Source: an uncultured Erwinia sp. (lineage in GTDB: Bacteria; Pseudomonadota; Gammaproteobacteria; Enterobacterales; Enterobacteriaceae). Taken from it: DNA of 61,500 nucleotides. Positions 1-10,416 of this stretch are shown one piece after another (within the stretch, counting starts at the first letter, position 1; the number at the start of each line of letters is the position of its first letter). The notes below the pieces were generated by a model that saw only the letters and a list, made by a program, of their open reading frames with translations, had not been told where the DNA came from and did not search any database. Made by a program: the position numbers and the translations under genes. The stretch covers positions 1-61,500 of the forward strand of contig CALYQW010000021.1 in the NCBI GenBank assembly GCA_945290265.1. Reading direction: 5' to 3'.

Positions 1-270
1 CTTCTTCGCCTTAGCACGGGCAATAGCGGCAGCCACCGCCGCTTTACGCGGATCGACCTCTGCGCTGTCAGCGGCAGGCTCAGCTGGCGTTTCGCTGCCG
101 CTCTGCGCGGCCTTCTTCGCCTTAGCACGGGCAATAGCGGCAGCCACCGCCGCTTTACGCGGATCGGCTTCGGCGCTGTCTGCGACGGTTTCACTGGCAG
201 ATTCTGCCGGGCTGACTTTTTTCGCTTTCGCCCGCGCAATAGCGGCTTCCACCGCGGCTTTACGAGGATC
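1..270 (-). repeat. Tandem coding repeats in the RsxC C-terminal tail
   Basis: Three copies of an 18-residue unit, [18 protein letters not shown] (V-E instead of V-A in the first copy), are encoded at 270-217, 165-112 and 54-1. They are separated by Ser/Glu/Ala-rich linkers, giving periods of 105 and 111 bp. The two copies nearest the edge are almost identical in DNA. The array continues out of the window, so the copy number is unknown. Ala/Lys-rich C-terminal repeats of variable number are typical of enterobacterial RsxC. Confidence 0.93.
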
Positions 271-1884
271 GGATGCCTGGCGGGTAACCGGTTCGTTACT
301 GGCCTGCTGCTGTGCCTGTAGCGCTCTGGCATCAGCCTGACGTGCCTGTTCTTCTGCCTCAGTTGGCGCGGGTTGTGATGCTTCCGCGCGCGCCAGCGCC
401 GCATTCAGCGCATCCGGATTGCGGGCAGCACTGCTCTCGCGAGCCTGCTGATGTTTGGCTTCCCGCGCCAGTTTTTCCCGCTCCAGGCGCGCCTGACGGG
501 CTTCAAAGCGGGCTTTGGCCTGCGCGGTACGTGAGGCTTCCAGCTCGATCGCCTGAATCTCGGCTTTTTCCTGACGGTAATACTGCACCAGCGGGATATT
601 GCTCGGACAGACATAGGCACAGGCACCGCATTCAATGCAGTCAGCAATATTGTGGGCTTTCGCCTTGTCATGATCGCCACCGCGACTGTACCAGTACAGC
701 TGCTGCGGCAGCAGCGCGGCGGGGCAGGCATCGGCACAGGCGCTGCAGCGAATACAGCCTTGCTCCGGCTGTTTTGTGCCCATCTCGCTGGCGGTAGGGG
801 CAAGAATACAGTTGGTAATTTTAACCACCGGCACATCAAGGGATGGCAGGGTAAAGCCCATTAACGGCCCGCCCATCACTACCATCTGCTGCGCTGATGG
901 GCTAAAACCGGCATGTTGCAACAAATGGGAAACCGGCGTACCCAGACGGCCCCAGACGTTACCGGGCTGCTGCACTGCCTCGCCGGTCAGTGTCACTACC
1001 CGCTCGGTCAGCGGCTCGCCATCAATAATCGCCCGCTTAACCGCATACGCCGTGCAGACGTTCTGCATCAGCACGCCAATATCGGTCGAGCGACCGCCGT
1101 GCGGCACTTCCAGACCGGTAAGGATTTTGGTCAGCTGTTTGGCTCCGCCGGACGGATATTTGGTGGGGATCACCCGGAGCTGCAGATCGTTATCCTTGCC
1201 CAGCGCCTGCTGTAGCGCGGTAATGGCTTCCGGCTTGTTATCTTCAATACCAATCAGCACCCGCTCAGCCTGCAGCACCCAGGCCAGAATGCGGCTGCCG
1301 GTCAGGATCTCGGCGGCACATTCCTGCATCAGGCGGTCGTCGGCGGTGATATAGGGCTCGCACTCGGCGGCATTGATAATCAGGGTATTCACCCCACGCA
1401 GACCACCGCGTAATTTTGTGGCGGTAGGGAAACCCGCTCCCCCCAGTCCGGCAACTCCGGCCTGGTGCAGGCGGGTAACCAGCTCAGGACGAGAACACTG
1501 GCGATAGTCGCTGAGCGGCTGTTTTTCACACCAGCGATCTTCACCGTCCGGCTCTATAAATATGCACATTTCCGCCAGCGCTGACGGATGCGCGGTCATA
1601 TGCGGCGCGATTTTGCTTACCTGGCCGGAAGTGGGGGCATGGATCGGCAGCATTTTACCATTGCCACGGGTCAGCGGTTGGCCGCGCAGCACCCGGTCGC
1701 CTGGCTGTACGCAAATTTCACCTTCGCTGCCAATATGTTGTTTCAGCGGCAGGATCAGCCGCGCAGGCAGCGGCAGCTGGCGCAGCGGGGCGCGGCTGGA
1801 CTGGGTCTTCATCTCCGGTGGATGAATGCCACCGTCAAAGTCCCAGATTCTGTCTTTTTTAAACCAGTTGAGCAGATTACGCAT
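1..1884 (-). CDS. rsxC: Electron transport complex subunit RsxC (RnfC), 3' end beyond the window
   Basis: RsxC is the peripheral, NADH-side subunit of the Rsx/Rnf complex, which in E. coli helps keep SoxR reduced. The gene runs off the left edge; 628 codons are visible and the stop is outside. The start is ATG at 1884-1882 ([10 protein letters not shown]), overlapping the end of rsxB by 8 nt, which implies translational coupling. Two [4Fe-4S] ferredoxin-like cysteine sets are encoded around 600-750 ([12 protein letters not shown] and [12 protein letters not shown]). After them comes a long Ala/Lys/Arg-rich tail with near-identical repeats that reach the window edge. Order rsxA-rsxB-rsxC is as in E. 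coli. Identification is secure; only the length is unknown. Confidence 0.96.
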   Translation of the reverse strand, partial: MRNLLNWFKKDRIWDFDGGIHPPEMKTQSSRAPLRQLPLPARLILPLKQHIGSEGEICVQPGDRVLRGQPLTRGNGKMLPIHAPTSGQVSKIAPHMTAHPSALAEMCIFIEPDGEDRWCEKQPLSDYRQCSRPELVTRLHQAGVAGLGGAGFPTATKLRGGLRGVNTLIINAAECEPYITADDRLMQECAAEILTGSRILAWVLQAERVLIGIEDNKPEAITALQQALGKDNDLQLRVIPTKYPSGGAKQLTKILTGLEVPHGGRSTDIGVLMQNVCTAYAVKRAIIDGEPLTERVVTLTGEAVQQPGNVWGRLGTPVSHLLQHAGFSPSAQQMVVMGGPLMGFTLPSLDVPVVKITNCILAPTASEMGTKQPEQGCIRCSACADACPAALLPQQLYWYSRGGDHDKAKAHNIADCIECGACAYVCPSNIPLVQYYRQEKAEIQAIELEASRTAQAKARFEARQARLEREKLAREAKHQQARESSAARNPDALNAALARAEASQPAPTEAEEQARQADARALQAQQQASNEPVTRQASDPRKAAVEAAIARAKAKKVSPAESASETVADSAEADPRKAAVAAAIARAKAKKAAQSGSETPAEPAADSAEVDPRKAAVAAAIARAKAKK

Positions 1885-2452
1885 GACTTTCTACAGGAAT
1901 AACCCGAACCGGAATGGTATGCAGATCCCATTTCCAGTTGGCGGTCGTAGTGGCAACCGGCCGCATTTCAATGCAGTCGGTCGGGCAGGGAGCAACGCAG
2001 AGATCGCAGCCGGTGCAGAGATCGCTGAGTACGGTGTGCATTGCGCGGGTGGCACCCACAATGGCGTCAACCGGACAGGCCTGAATACATTTGGTGCAGC
2101 CGATACAGTTGGCTTCATCAATCCAGGCAATCATGCGCTCAGGTTCAGCAGCCTGTTCTTCGCCCAGCGGCTGGGGCTCGACGTTCATCAGCTCCGCCAG
2201 CTTAAGCATCGTCTGCTCACCGCCGGGGGCGCATTTATTGATCATTTCACCGTTATTACCCACCGCATCCGCATACGGGCGGCAGCCGGGGTAGCCGCAC
2301 TGACCGCACTGACTCTGTGGCAGCAGCGCGTCAATCTGTTCGACAATCGGATCTTCTTCAACTTTAAAGCGGCGCGAGGCGTAACCGAGTATTCCGCCAA
2401 ACACCAAACTGAGCGCGCTCAGTACTGCAACAGCAATCCAAATCGCACTCAT
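1877..2452 (-). CDS. rsxB: Electron transport complex subunit RsxB (RnfB), Fe-S protein
   Basis: This 191-residue protein has an N-terminal membrane anchor (about residues 5-25), then a CGQCGYPGC cluster-binding segment with a further Cys near residue 74. Two ferredoxin CxxCxxC...CP sets follow ([12 protein letters not shown] and [12 protein letters not shown]). Length and layout match E. coli RsxB. It passes electrons within the Rsx/Rnf complex at the inner membrane. Its ATG overlaps the rsxA stop by one base and its 3' end overlaps the rsxC start, so the three genes form a tightly coupled operon. Confidence 0.97.
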   Translation of the reverse strand: MSAIWIAVAVLSALSLVFGGILGYASRRFKVEEDPIVEQIDALLPQSQCGQCGYPGCRPYADAVGNNGEMINKCAPGGEQTMLKLAELMNVEPQPLGEEQAAEPERMIAWIDEANCIGCTKCIQACPVDAIVGATRAMHTVLSDLCTGCDLCVAPCPTDCIEMRPVATTTANWKWDLHTIPVRVIPVESHA

Positions 2453-3033
2453 CAGAATTTCACCAGCCCACTGAAGCCCATAAACGCCAGCGCCATCAGG
2501 CCGGCGGTGACCAGCGCAATGGAGGAACCTTTAAACGGGGCAGGCACATTGGCCAGCACCAGACGTTCGCGGATACCGGCAAACAGCACCATCACCAGCG
2601 AGAAGCCTAGCGAGGCACTGAAACCATACAGCGCCGCCTGTAGAAACGTGTGGTTGAGGTTAACGCTTAGCAGCGGCACGCCCAGCACGGCACAGTTAGT
2701 GGTGATCAGCGGCAGGAAGATCCCCAGCAGACGATATAAATCCGGGCTGGTTTTACGCACCACCATCTCGGTGAACTGCACGACCACGGCAATCACCAGT
2801 ATATAGGCCATGGTGCGCAGGTAGACCAGATCCAGAGGCAGCAGGATCAGGTGATTTACCAGCCACGCACATATCGACGCCAGGGTGATAACGAACGTAG
2901 TCGCCAGTCCCATGCCAATCGCCGTTTCCAGCTTTTTGGAAACGCCCATAAATGGACAAAGGCCGAGAAACTTCACTAAAACGAAGTTATTAACCAGCAC
3001 GGTGCCAATAAAAAGGAGCAGGTAGTCGGTCAT
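2452..3033 (-). CDS. rsxA: Electron transport complex subunit RsxA (RnfA), membrane protein
   Basis: RsxA is a small polytopic inner-membrane subunit of the Rsx/Rnf complex. I start it at the ATG giving [20 protein letters not shown] (193 residues), which matches the family. The open frame extends 14 codons further upstream, but that extension lacks similarity to the family. The sequence is almost entirely hydrophobic helices, with the conserved [12 protein letters not shown] segment after the first helix. It is the first gene of the visible rsxABC operon. Confidence 0.95.
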   Translation of the reverse strand: MTDYLLLFIGTVLVNNFVLVKFLGLCPFMGVSKKLETAIGMGLATTFVITLASICAWLVNHLILLPLDLVYLRTMAYILVIAVVVQFTEMVVRKTSPDLYRLLGIFLPLITTNCAVLGVPLLSVNLNHTFLQAALYGFSASLGFSLVMVLFAGIRERLVLANVPAPFKGSSIALVTAGLMALAFMGFSGLVKF

Positions 3034-3225
3034 TAATAAGCCCGGTGAATAAACAAAAACAAAGCCGACACGCACCCGTCAGGGGATGTCGCGGACGGTA
3101 GTGGGGGATCCAGCACCGACATATAACAAATATTATCTGCGATCGGACGTACTATCACAACCTCCGGGCAGTCAGTGGATTCTGATAGCGCACTCAGCAT
3201 TAAATTTTTGGCTGTTTTTTCAGCA

Positions 3226-3666
3226 CTACGGCCTGGTGAAAGTAACCTTTACCCGCCGGGATCGTTTAAAATAGGGCACCAGAGTACTGGCTGCCAGCAG
3301 GGTAATCAACAGGTTGAACAGCGCGGAGTGATCGGAAACCGGTGAGAAAGCGAAAGATTTTACCGCCAGCAGCACCGTCAACAATGAGAACACAATGAAA
3401 TGGCGCGTTACCCGCCGCGAACGCTGGCAGAACAGCCAGCTGACCCAGCCGGTGTAAGCCAGCATCAGCACGGCGGTCACCACCGAGGCCAGCCACGGCC
3501 ACAGCACGCTGGAAGAAGGGCTGAACAGCACCGCGCGCAGCAGCGGATTAAACAGCGCATTTAGCCAGGTTGACAGTACCAGCACGTTGGTAAGCAGGTT
3601 AAGCAGCAGCCAGGCCAGCGGCACAATCAGCCAGCCGGCAATTCGGGTGTTTGTTTCTTTATTCAC
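3226..3666 (-). CDS. ydgK: DUF2569 inner-membrane protein YdgK
   Basis: This 146-residue protein has four predicted membrane helices (about residues 10-32, 52-74, 86-106 and 113-130) and a basic C-terminus. It fits the DUF2569/YdgK family in size and, importantly, in position: E. coli has ydgK directly before rsxA in the same orientation. No biochemical function is established for the family. The 192 bp to rsxA suggests a separate promoter for the rsx operon. Confidence 0.8.
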   Translation of the reverse strand: MNKETNTRIAGWLIVPLAWLLLNLLTNVLVLSTWLNALFNPLLRAVLFSPSSSVLWPWLASVVTAVLMLAYTGWVSWLFCQRSRRVTRHFIVFSLLTVLLAVKSFAFSPVSDHSALFNLLITLLAASTLVPYFKRSRRVKVTFTRP

Positions 3667-3955
3667 GGTATCCTTTTGACTACGCTGTTGGCGATACGCG
3701 CTCTGCCGTACTGCCGGATGAAAGATAAGTCACGGCTGTCGGTTTCGGTTTCAGCCATTTTGCCGCTTGCGCGAGCAGAAAATTGCTCCAGTATAGAGGG
3801 CAGATTTATTTCGGCAACCCTTCAACGTCAGAGGGGGGGGCGCGCAATTTTACCCGTTGCAACGGTCAGGCCTTTGTTTTCTGAGGCTGTCCGCTGTGTG
3901 GATACCAACCGGCTTCAATAATCACGCCTGGTTTGCCGGGCGCTAAGGGAACCTG

Positions 3956-4996
3956 ATGAAAGATATCCTCCGTGTCGGTCTGCTGGGCTACGGTATGTCC
4001 AGTAAAACATTCCATGCCCCGTTAGTCGCGGCGACTCCCGGGCTGGAACTGGTGGCAGTATCCAGCAGTGATGCGACAAAGGTGCAGGCAGACTGGCCTG
4101 ATGTCCGGGTTGCTGACGATCCTCTGGCAGTGATCGGACAGGCGGATGTGGATTTAATTATTATTCCAACCCCCAATGATACCCATTTTCCGCTGGCCAA
4201 AGCGGCACTTAATGCGGGTAAACATGTGGTGGTGGATAAACCGTTTACCGTGACACTGTCACAGGCTTATGAGCTGACCGCGCTCGCGGCAGCCAAAGGT
4301 TTACTGCTGTCGGTATTTCATAACCGGCGCTGGGACAGCGACTTTCTGACGGTAAAAGATCTGCTGGCACAGGGGCAACTGGGTGAGGTGCGCTATTTTG
4401 AATCGCATTTCGATCGCTTCCGTCCGCAGGTAAGTCAGCGCTGGCGTGAACAGCAGGGCGCAGGCAGCGGGATCTGGTATGACCTGGGGCCGCACCTGAT
4501 CGATCAGGCGCTGCAGCTGTTCGGCAACCCGGTTGCGATTAACGCCGACCTGGCGGAGTTGCGCAACGGCGCGCAGGCAACCGACTATTTTCACGTGACG
4601 TTGATTTATCCGCAGCTGCGGGTGGTGCTGCATGGTAGCCTGCTGGCGGCGGCGGAATCTCCCCGTTATCAGATCCACGGCACCGCAGGCAGCTATATTA
4701 AGTACGGGATCGACCCGCAGGAAGAGCTGTTGCGCAATGGCAACTTTCCGCCACAGGCAGACTGGGGAACCGATATGCGCGACGGGGATTTAACCCTTGC
4801 CAGTAACGATGATGTGATCCGCCAGGCCCTGCCAACGCTGGCCGGTTACTACCCGGCGTACTATGCCGCTGTCTGTGATGCCATCAACGGGCGCGGAGAA
4901 AATCCGGTTAAGCCGGAGGAGGCAATTCAGGTGATGGAGCTGATTGAACTGGGGATCCAGTCGGCTCAGCAGCGCAAGACGCTGTCGCTGCGCTAG
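3956..4996 (+). CDS. ydgJ: Gfo/Idh/MocA-family oxidoreductase YdgJ
   Basis: A 346-residue NAD(P)-dependent oxidoreductase. The N-terminus has the Rossmann glycine motif GLLGYGMSS (residues 9-17), and VVVDKPFTV near residue 90 is the usual EKP-type motif of the Gfo/Idh/MocA family, with Asp replacing Glu. The C-terminal part is the alpha/beta dimerisation domain containing YDLGPHLIDQAL. E. coli YdgJ has the same size and neighbours (ydgK on one side, add on the other). Its substrate is unknown. The 289 bp between ydgK and this gene holds no recognisable gene; the cnu and blr genes that E. coli carries here are absent. A run of eight G lies at 3833-3840. Confidence 0.9.
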   Translation: MKDILRVGLLGYGMSSKTFHAPLVAATPGLELVAVSSSDATKVQADWPDVRVADDPLAVIGQADVDLIIIPTPNDTHFPLAKAALNAGKHVVVDKPFTVTLSQAYELTALAAAKGLLLSVFHNRRWDSDFLTVKDLLAQGQLGEVRYFESHFDRFRPQVSQRWREQQGAGSGIWYDLGPHLIDQALQLFGNPVAINADLAELRNGAQATDYFHVTLIYPQLRVVLHGSLLAAAESPRYQIHGTAGSYIKYGIDPQEELLRNGNFPPQADWGTDMRDGDLTLASNDDVIRQALPTLAGYYPAYYAAVCDAINGRGENPVKPEEAIQVMELIELGIQSAQQRKTLSLR

Positions 4997-5039
4997 ATTT
5001 TTTATTCACTCCGGATCTTAAGAGTAGAGGCAAAGCAAA

Positions 5040-5071
5040 CGAAAGCCCTGCTGGTCAGCCAGGGGCTTTCG
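5040..5071. terminator. Bidirectional hairpin between ydgJ and add
   Basis: The inverted repeat gaaagccct...aggggctttc lies midway between the convergent ydgJ and add genes. A-rich sequence precedes it and a T-containing tail follows, so it can end transcription from both sides. Confidence 0.7.
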
Positions 5072-5080
5072 TCGATTGGT

Positions 5081-6088
5081 TTAGTTATTGCGGCTGGCAA
5101 CACGTTGACGGATAGCGTCTTTCTCGCTGTCACTTAAAAATGCAATCGCCAGACCATTTTCCTGCGCGCTGCGGATCTGCTGCAGGCTCAGACCCGCTGT
5201 CGGGGCGGCAACCTGATATTCATGACCAATTTCAATCCCCTGAACCGCCGGATCGTCGGTATTCAGCGTTGCCAGGATACCCTGCTCAAGGAAGGTTTTT
5301 AGAGGATGCTGCGCCAGCGATGGCACGGTGCTGGTTTGAATATTCGAGGTCAGGCAGCACTCAATACCAATCTCTTTCTCCGCCAGCCAGTGCATCAGAT
5401 CAGGATCTTCCACCGCTTTTACCCCGTGACCGATACGCTCTGCCCCCAGTTCACGGATCGCCTGCCAGATACTTTCAGGACCGGCGGCCTCACCGGCATG
5501 TACGGTGATGCGCATTCCGGCATCACGCGCGCGGTTAAAGTGGCTGAGGAAACGCTGGCCGGGGAAGCCCAGTTCGTCACCAGCTAAATCCAGCGCCACT
5601 ATCCCGTCACGATGAGCCAGCAAAGCTTCCAGCTCGCGCAGGCAGGCATCCTCACCGAACGTCCGGCTCATAATACCAATCAGCTGCACGTCAATCTGAT
5701 GCTCGCGGCAGCCGGCATGAACGCCGTCAATCACCGCTTCCACCACGCCAACAATCGGCAGCCCGTGGCTCATGGCCATATAGCCGGGAGAAAAACGTAG
5801 CTCGGCATAGTCGATACCGGCGCGGGCGGCATCCGCCACATTTTCCTGTGCCACCCGGCGGCAGGCATCCAGCGAGCCGAGCACCTTCACACCCCAGTCC
5901 AGCTTTTGCAGAAAGCTGACCAGATCCGGCTCATTTTGCATGACCTGTACATGAGGACGCAACGTTTCCAGTGTATTGCCCGGCAGAGCAAGGGAAAATT
6001 CCCGGCCAAGTTCAAGGATGGTTTGCGCACGAATATTGCCGTCAAGATGGCGGTGGATATCTGTCAGGGGAAGCTGGCGGTCGATCAT
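5081..6088 (-). CDS. add: Adenosine deaminase
   Basis: Add converts adenosine and deoxyadenosine to the inosines in purine salvage, in the cytoplasm. The 335-residue protein shows all the family's metal and catalytic motifs: HRHLDGN near residue 12, [26 protein letters not shown] with the catalytic Glu, RIGHGV, and the late TSNIQTS and NTDDP segments. Length and sequence closely follow E. coli Add. In E. coli it is also next to ydgJ. It is intact, unlike the second adenosine-deaminase-superfamily gene at 25.7 kb. Confidence 0.97.
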   Translation of the reverse strand: MIDRQLPLTDIHRHLDGNIRAQTILELGREFSLALPGNTLETLRPHVQVMQNEPDLVSFLQKLDWGVKVLGSLDACRRVAQENVADAARAGIDYAELRFSPGYMAMSHGLPIVGVVEAVIDGVHAGCREHQIDVQLIGIMSRTFGEDACLRELEALLAHRDGIVALDLAGDELGFPGQRFLSHFNRARDAGMRITVHAGEAAGPESIWQAIRELGAERIGHGVKAVEDPDLMHWLAEKEIGIECCLTSNIQTSTVPSLAQHPLKTFLEQGILATLNTDDPAVQGIEIGHEYQVAAPTAGLSLQQIRSAQENGLAIAFLSDSEKDAIRQRVASRNN

Positions 6089-6210
6089 GTCGGCACTCTC
6101 ACGATGATGTGGATAAAGTGCAGCACATTATAGAAACAACCGGACAACGGATACCAGATATTTGCGCAACGGCAGGTTTGGTTGCTGAAATACTCAGCGT
6201 TAACTGGATA

Positions 6211-6236
6211 AAAGCGGGGTGCCGTGCAGCACCCCG
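6211..6236 (-). terminator. Rho-independent terminator of ydgA
   Basis: Just after the ydgA stop, the minus strand reads a perfect 8-bp stem (CGGGGTGC with GCACCCCG) followed by CTTTTA. This is a short intrinsic terminator placed before the add promoter region. Confidence 0.7.
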
Positions 6237-6243
6237 TGAAGGA

Positions 6244-7737
6244 TTAATGATCTGGCTGCGGCTCACCGCCGAGGAAAAAGCGTGACAGAAAACGATCCAG
6301 CGGCTGTTTTTCACCGTTAAAGGTGACTTCACCGGCACCGTACTGCAGGCTGGCCTGGATGGCGTTATCTTTTTCGGTGGTCAGCTTGAACATCTGTCCC
6401 ATGGCCGACAGCCCTTTAACCTGCTGCTCCGCCAGGCGGGTGGCTTCATCCTGCGGATGGCCTTCCACCAGCGCCAGCTGGGTCATCAACTGGGTAGCCA
6501 TTGGGATGGAAACGGCCAGCTTACCGTCCACCGATTGCAGCATACGTTCGATGTCAGAGACCGGAGACGGCGCATTGCTGGTGGCAAAGGAAGGATCGTT
6601 AAAGCGCACTGCCAGATTCAGGCTACTTTCGCCTCTGCTGTTCTTCCAGCTGAATGGGGTAATGCTGATACCTGGATGTCCCTTCATCAGCAGCGGCAGG
6701 TTGCTGAGCAGAATATCGTTTAGCCGTGACTGATAGAGGTCAGGATCGTTCTGCAGCTGGCTGTCACTGGCCAGCGCCTGGATCTGCTGGTTATAACTGG
6801 TGGTAAAGGCCTTGATGGCGGCAGCCTCGAAATCAGTCAGGTTCAGCGTCAGCTTACTCTGGCCTAAATCCTGCCCCTGCAGCGCCAGCCTGTTCAGCTG
6901 ATAAGCGATATTGCCGGAAATCAGCTCGCCTTTGGAATCAAAGGTGGAATTGGCATCCAGCCCTTCCGCTTTCACTATCTCTTTGTTATTCATGCTGGCG
7001 GTGACGCTGTTGATAGCCATTTTCTGCTCGCCCACGCGCAGACTCTCCGCGCTCAGGTGGCTGTCTGCGTCCAGTGTCAGCCCGTTAATGGTGAACTGTA
7101 CCGGTACACCCAGCTGATTTTTCACTGCCAGCAGCAGATTGCCGATACCCGCTTTCACTTTCATTTTATCGCCATGCTTATCGGCGCTGACGTCCAGTGT
7201 ACCGCCATCAAAAGCGATGCGATCGTTGGTTTGCGCATCCTGCCAGCTGATCGGTAAGAAACGAATGACAGAATCGGTAGCGCCGCCGTAGCCCAGGCGG
7301 GTTTCCGCCTGGAACGCTGACTGGCCTTTAGTCAAATCAAACAGTTTTTTGGCTACGTCGGTTGGCAGCATCTCGGTATGGAAGGATGCCAGTGCCGGCA
7401 GCAGGTTAAACTTCTTCAACTGTGCCAGCGGGAAGGGGCCATGACTGATATTTTCCTTAAACTCAATGGTCTGGCCCGGTTTCAAAGAACCGGTATCTTC
7501 CGTTTGGGAAGCCGACTGCACCACAATACGCGTATGGCTGCTAAAAATGCCGCGCTGATAGTCGCGTAAGGTCACATGCAGACCGCTGCCGGGAGCAAAG
7601 GCGTGAAGCTGATCGTTTGCCCGCTGAACCAGCTTAACCCTGTTTTTTTCCAGCTGTTTTCCGGTGTACCAGGCGCTGGCCGTGCAAATTACCCCCAGGG
7701 CGACGATAACCCCGACTGCAATACGGGTTTTTTTCAT
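6244..7737 (-). CDS. ydgA: DUF945 family protein YdgA
   Basis: A 497-residue envelope protein with one N-terminal signal-anchor helix (MKKTRIAVGVIVALGVICTA) and a long, soluble, beta-rich region presumably in the periplasm. Size and position near fumC match YdgA, a DUF945 protein related to the AsmA-like group; its function is not established. The 299 bp up to fumC is non-coding. I see no gene or clear operator in it, only the divergent promoters presumed for the two genes. Confidence 0.85.
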   Translation of the reverse strand: MKKTRIAVGVIVALGVICTASAWYTGKQLEKNRVKLVQRANDQLHAFAPGSGLHVTLRDYQRGIFSSHTRIVVQSASQTEDTGSLKPGQTIEFKENISHGPFPLAQLKKFNLLPALASFHTEMLPTDVAKKLFDLTKGQSAFQAETRLGYGGATDSVIRFLPISWQDAQTNDRIAFDGGTLDVSADKHGDKMKVKAGIGNLLLAVKNQLGVPVQFTINGLTLDADSHLSAESLRVGEQKMAINSVTASMNNKEIVKAEGLDANSTFDSKGELISGNIAYQLNRLALQGQDLGQSKLTLNLTDFEAAAIKAFTTSYNQQIQALASDSQLQNDPDLYQSRLNDILLSNLPLLMKGHPGISITPFSWKNSRGESSLNLAVRFNDPSFATSNAPSPVSDIERMLQSVDGKLAVSIPMATQLMTQLALVEGHPQDEATRLAEQQVKGLSAMGQMFKLTTEKDNAIQASLQYGAGEVTFNGEKQPLDRFLSRFFLGGEPQPDH

Positions 7738-8036
7738 TTTGATTGTCCTTTTTGGTTTTAACGCTGGTTAACACTGCTGAATTTGAAAATGTTGCACCGG
7801 GATAACACACTTAATCTGTGCCCCGTTGATGGTGGCAAAGCTTACCAATTATCTTTGTTATCGTCAGCCGTAATTCTGCAGCTGCGGTTTGGCGTTATTA
7901 GGAATTATTGGGGTATTCTGACAGCCTCAGATGAGCATAATGTTAAATTATTGTTTAGTAAATTTTAACCTGCGTGACAGTTCCTTATCACGTGCGATAT
8001 GGGCTGTGACACCGTTGATACTTTAAGGAGAACTGC

Positions 8037-9431
8037 ATGGCTGATTTACGCGTTGAAACCGACTCCATGGGGGCGGTTGAGGTTGCGGCGGATAAACTCT
8101 GGGGAGCGCAGACCCAGCGTTCTCTGGAACATTTTAAGATTTCCACCGAAAAAATGCCGCCGGAACTGATCCACGCGCTGGCGCTCACTAAACGGGCGGC
8201 CGCCAAAGTAAATGCCGATCTCGGTCTGCTGCCGCAGGAGCGGGCGGCGGCAATTATTGAGGCCGCAGACGAAGTGCTGGCAGATCGCCACAGCGGCGAG
8301 TTTCCGTTGGCGGTTTGGCAAACCGGCTCTGGTACTCAGACCAATATGAACCTCAATGAGGTGCTGGCCAACCGCGCCAGCGAATTACTGGGCGGCGAGC
8401 GGGGCATGGCGCGGCGGGTGCATCCCAATGATGACGTTAATAAAAGCCAGAGTTCTAATGATGTTTTCCCCACCGCCATGCACGTGGCGGGCGTGCGCGC
8501 ACTGCTGGAGCATTTGCTGCCGCAGCTACAGGCGTTACAGGGCACGCTGCAGCAGAAAGCCAGCGCCTTTAACGATATTGTCAAAATCGGCCGTACCCAT
8601 TTGCAGGATGCAACGCCGCTGACGTTAGGACAGGAAATATCGGGCTGGGTGGCGATGCTGGCACACAGTCAGCGTCATATCCGCTTTGCCGTCGATCATC
8701 TGGCCGAACTGGCGCTGGGCGGTACCGCGGTGGGTACCGGTCTGAATACTCACCCCGAATACGCGCAGCGGGTCGCGCAGGAACTGGCAGCGTTAACCCG
8801 ACTGCCGTTTATCACTGCGCCAAATAAGTTTGAGGCACTGGCAACCTGTGATGCGCTGGTGCAGGCGCATGGTGCGCTGAAAGGGCTGGCGGCTTCACTA
8901 ATGAAAATTGCCAATGATGTGCGCTGGCTGGCATCGGGGCCGCGCTGCGGCATTGGTGAGCTGGCCATTCCGGAAAATGAACCGGGCAGCTCGATTATGC
9001 CGGGCAAAGTTAATCCCACCCAGTGTGAAGCACTGACCATGTTGTGTTGTCAGGTAATGGGTAACGATGTGGCGATTAATATTGGCGGTGCCTCCGGCAA
9101 CTTTGAACTGAATGTCTACCGGCCAATGATCATCCATAATTTCCTGCAGTCAGTACGACTACTGGCTGACGGTATCGACAGTTTTAACCATCACTGCGCC
9201 GCAGGCATTGAGCCAAACCGTCAGCGCATTACGCAACTGTTGAATGACTCACTGATGCTGGTAACCGCGCTGAATACCCACACAGGCTATGACAAAGCGG
9301 CACAGATCGCCAAAAAAGCCCATAAAGAAGGGCTGACGCTGAAACAGTCAGCGCTACAAATGGGCTTAACCGAAGCGCAGTTTGATGACTGGGTGCGCCC
9401 GGAAGCGATGACAGGCAGTTTGAAAGCCTGA
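8037..9431 (+). CDS. fumC: Class II fumarate hydratase
   Basis: FumC interconverts fumarate and L-malate in the TCA cycle. It is the iron-free, oxidant-resistant fumarase. The 464-residue protein carries the superfamily signature [11 protein letters not shown] near residue 318, plus [21 protein letters not shown] and the catalytic-His segment [17 protein letters not shown] sits 7 nt before the ATG. In E. coli fumA and manA lie between ydgA and fumC; neither is present here. Confidence 0.97.
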   Translation: MADLRVETDSMGAVEVAADKLWGAQTQRSLEHFKISTEKMPPELIHALALTKRAAAKVNADLGLLPQERAAAIIEAADEVLADRHSGEFPLAVWQTGSGTQTNMNLNEVLANRASELLGGERGMARRVHPNDDVNKSQSSNDVFPTAMHVAGVRALLEHLLPQLQALQGTLQQKASAFNDIVKIGRTHLQDATPLTLGQEISGWVAMLAHSQRHIRFAVDHLAELALGGTAVGTGLNTHPEYAQRVAQELAALTRLPFITAPNKFEALATCDALVQAHGALKGLAASLMKIANDVRWLASGPRCGIGELAIPENEPGSSIMPGKVNPTQCEALTMLCCQVMGNDVAINIGGASGNFELNVYRPMIIHNFLQSVRLLADGIDSFNHHCAAGIEPNRQRITQLLNDSLMLVTALNTHTGYDKAAQIAKKAHKEGLTLKQSALQMGLTEAQFDDWVRPEAMTGSLKA

Positions 9432-9441
9432 CAGTCAGACG

Positions 9442-10371
9442 TTACAGCGGGTAAGTGCTGTACAGATGCAGCCGCGGGATCAGCAGATACAGCGGCTGCG
9501 CTGCCGGTTTATGACGATGAGTGATGCTGTCGGCATTATAATTCAGCAATTCGCCCAGTTGCGCTACGCTCTGGTTCAGGTTAGACACCACCAGCAGCGG
9601 GGAGGGGCAGGCCAGCTGCACCTGACGCTGCTGATCGGAATACCAGACCCGGGCAATAGGCTGCACCTTCACCGGACGCTTAATTTTTAGCGCTGCATTC
9701 TGCGGCAGCGACCGCAACAACTCAATTTCTTCACTGACTTTCTCCGCCCACTGCTCGCGGCTCCAGGGGGCAACGGCTCGCCCAGCCTGCAGGCTTTTCT
9801 CCAGCTTGTGCAGCATCTCTTCGCGGCTGACATTTTTGATAATATGCTTATTTGCCCAGCCAAAGCGCACGGAATCCGGTGTGCGTAACAGCGTCAGCGA
9901 GCGATAGGCATTGAGTGTAATCAGCCCCGGCAGATGCTGGTGGACAAACTCAAACCGTGCTTCGCTGCTCAGCCCTGAATCGACGGTAATAATCTGCTCC
10001 AGCTGCTGCTTTAGCTGATTAATATGATCCACCTGCTGTGACAGTGAATCAGCCTGCGCAGGAGGGGCTTGCAGGCAGAGTGCGCCGGGCAGACGTACTG
10101 CTGCCTTGGTGCTCAGCCGTTCAGACTGATGCTGCATAAAGAGACGGCGGTAGTGAGCAGTTGCGCGCTGTAGCGCCTCCTGACCGAGGTGCTGTTCAAC
10201 GGCAATCGTGGTCAGTTCATCGTGCTCCTGGCCTTTTTCAATCTCCGGCAGGGTAAACACCCGTGCCGCTACCAGCCTGATCTCAGCGATTTGCTGTTGC
10301 AGCGTGGCCAGCGCGCCCTCCAGCTGGTTGATACAACGATGCAGTGCCTCAACACATTGCCCCTGAACCAT
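9442..10371 (-). CDS. tus: DNA replication terminus site-binding protein Tus
   Basis: Tus binds Ter sites as a monomer and blocks replication forks in one direction. I start at the ATG preceded by TTGGAG (309 residues, the E. coli Tus length) rather than the TTG four codons upstream. Conserved blocks include KAAVRLPGALC, HLPGLITLNAYR, RFGWANKHIIKN, SVAPW-like residues (AVAPWSREQW), PQNAALKIKRPVKVQPIARV and the C-terminal LIPRLHLY. A Ter site lies immediately upstream over the presumed promoter, as with TerB in E. coli, so Tus probably represses its own gene. Confidence 0.96.
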   Translation of the reverse strand: MVQGQCVEALHRCINQLEGALATLQQQIAEIRLVAARVFTLPEIEKGQEHDELTTIAVEQHLGQEALQRATAHYRRLFMQHQSERLSTKAAVRLPGALCLQAPPAQADSLSQQVDHINQLKQQLEQIITVDSGLSSEARFEFVHQHLPGLITLNAYRSLTLLRTPDSVRFGWANKHIIKNVSREEMLHKLEKSLQAGRAVAPWSREQWAEKVSEEIELLRSLPQNAALKIKRPVKVQPIARVWYSDQQRQVQLACPSPLLVVSNLNQSVAQLGELLNYNADSITHRHKPAAQPLYLLIPRLHLYSTYPL

Positions 10372-10381
10372 ATCCGACTCC

Positions 10382-10404
10382 AATTAGTTACAACATACTA
10401 TTAT
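10382..10404 (-). promoter_or_regulatory. Ter replication-arrest site next to tus (TerB-like)
   Basis: The minus strand reads AATAGTATGTTGTAACTAAT, which contains the Ter core GTTGTAAC and the flanking AGTATG with the conserved G (C6 on the other strand). It begins about 11 nt upstream of the tus ATG, as TerB does in E. coli. By E. coli polarity it should stop forks travelling toward lower coordinates and pass those going the other way. Confidence 0.9.
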
Positions 10405-10416
10405 GTTAACGCATTA

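Noticed and set aside
1826-2806. A 326-codon plus-strand open frame over rsxA/rsxB
   Set aside because: Opposite-strand shadow of two clear rsx genes.
3833-3840. G8 tract upstream of ydgJ as a phase-variation element
   Set aside because: It is more than 100 bp from the ydgJ start, not inside a gene, and no promoter spacing depends on it as far as I can see.
7930-7955. taatgttaaat as half of a dif site
   Set aside because: It resembles the XerD half-site, but no XerC half lies at the right distance; other ttatgtt-like matches (10400, 30205) fail the same way.
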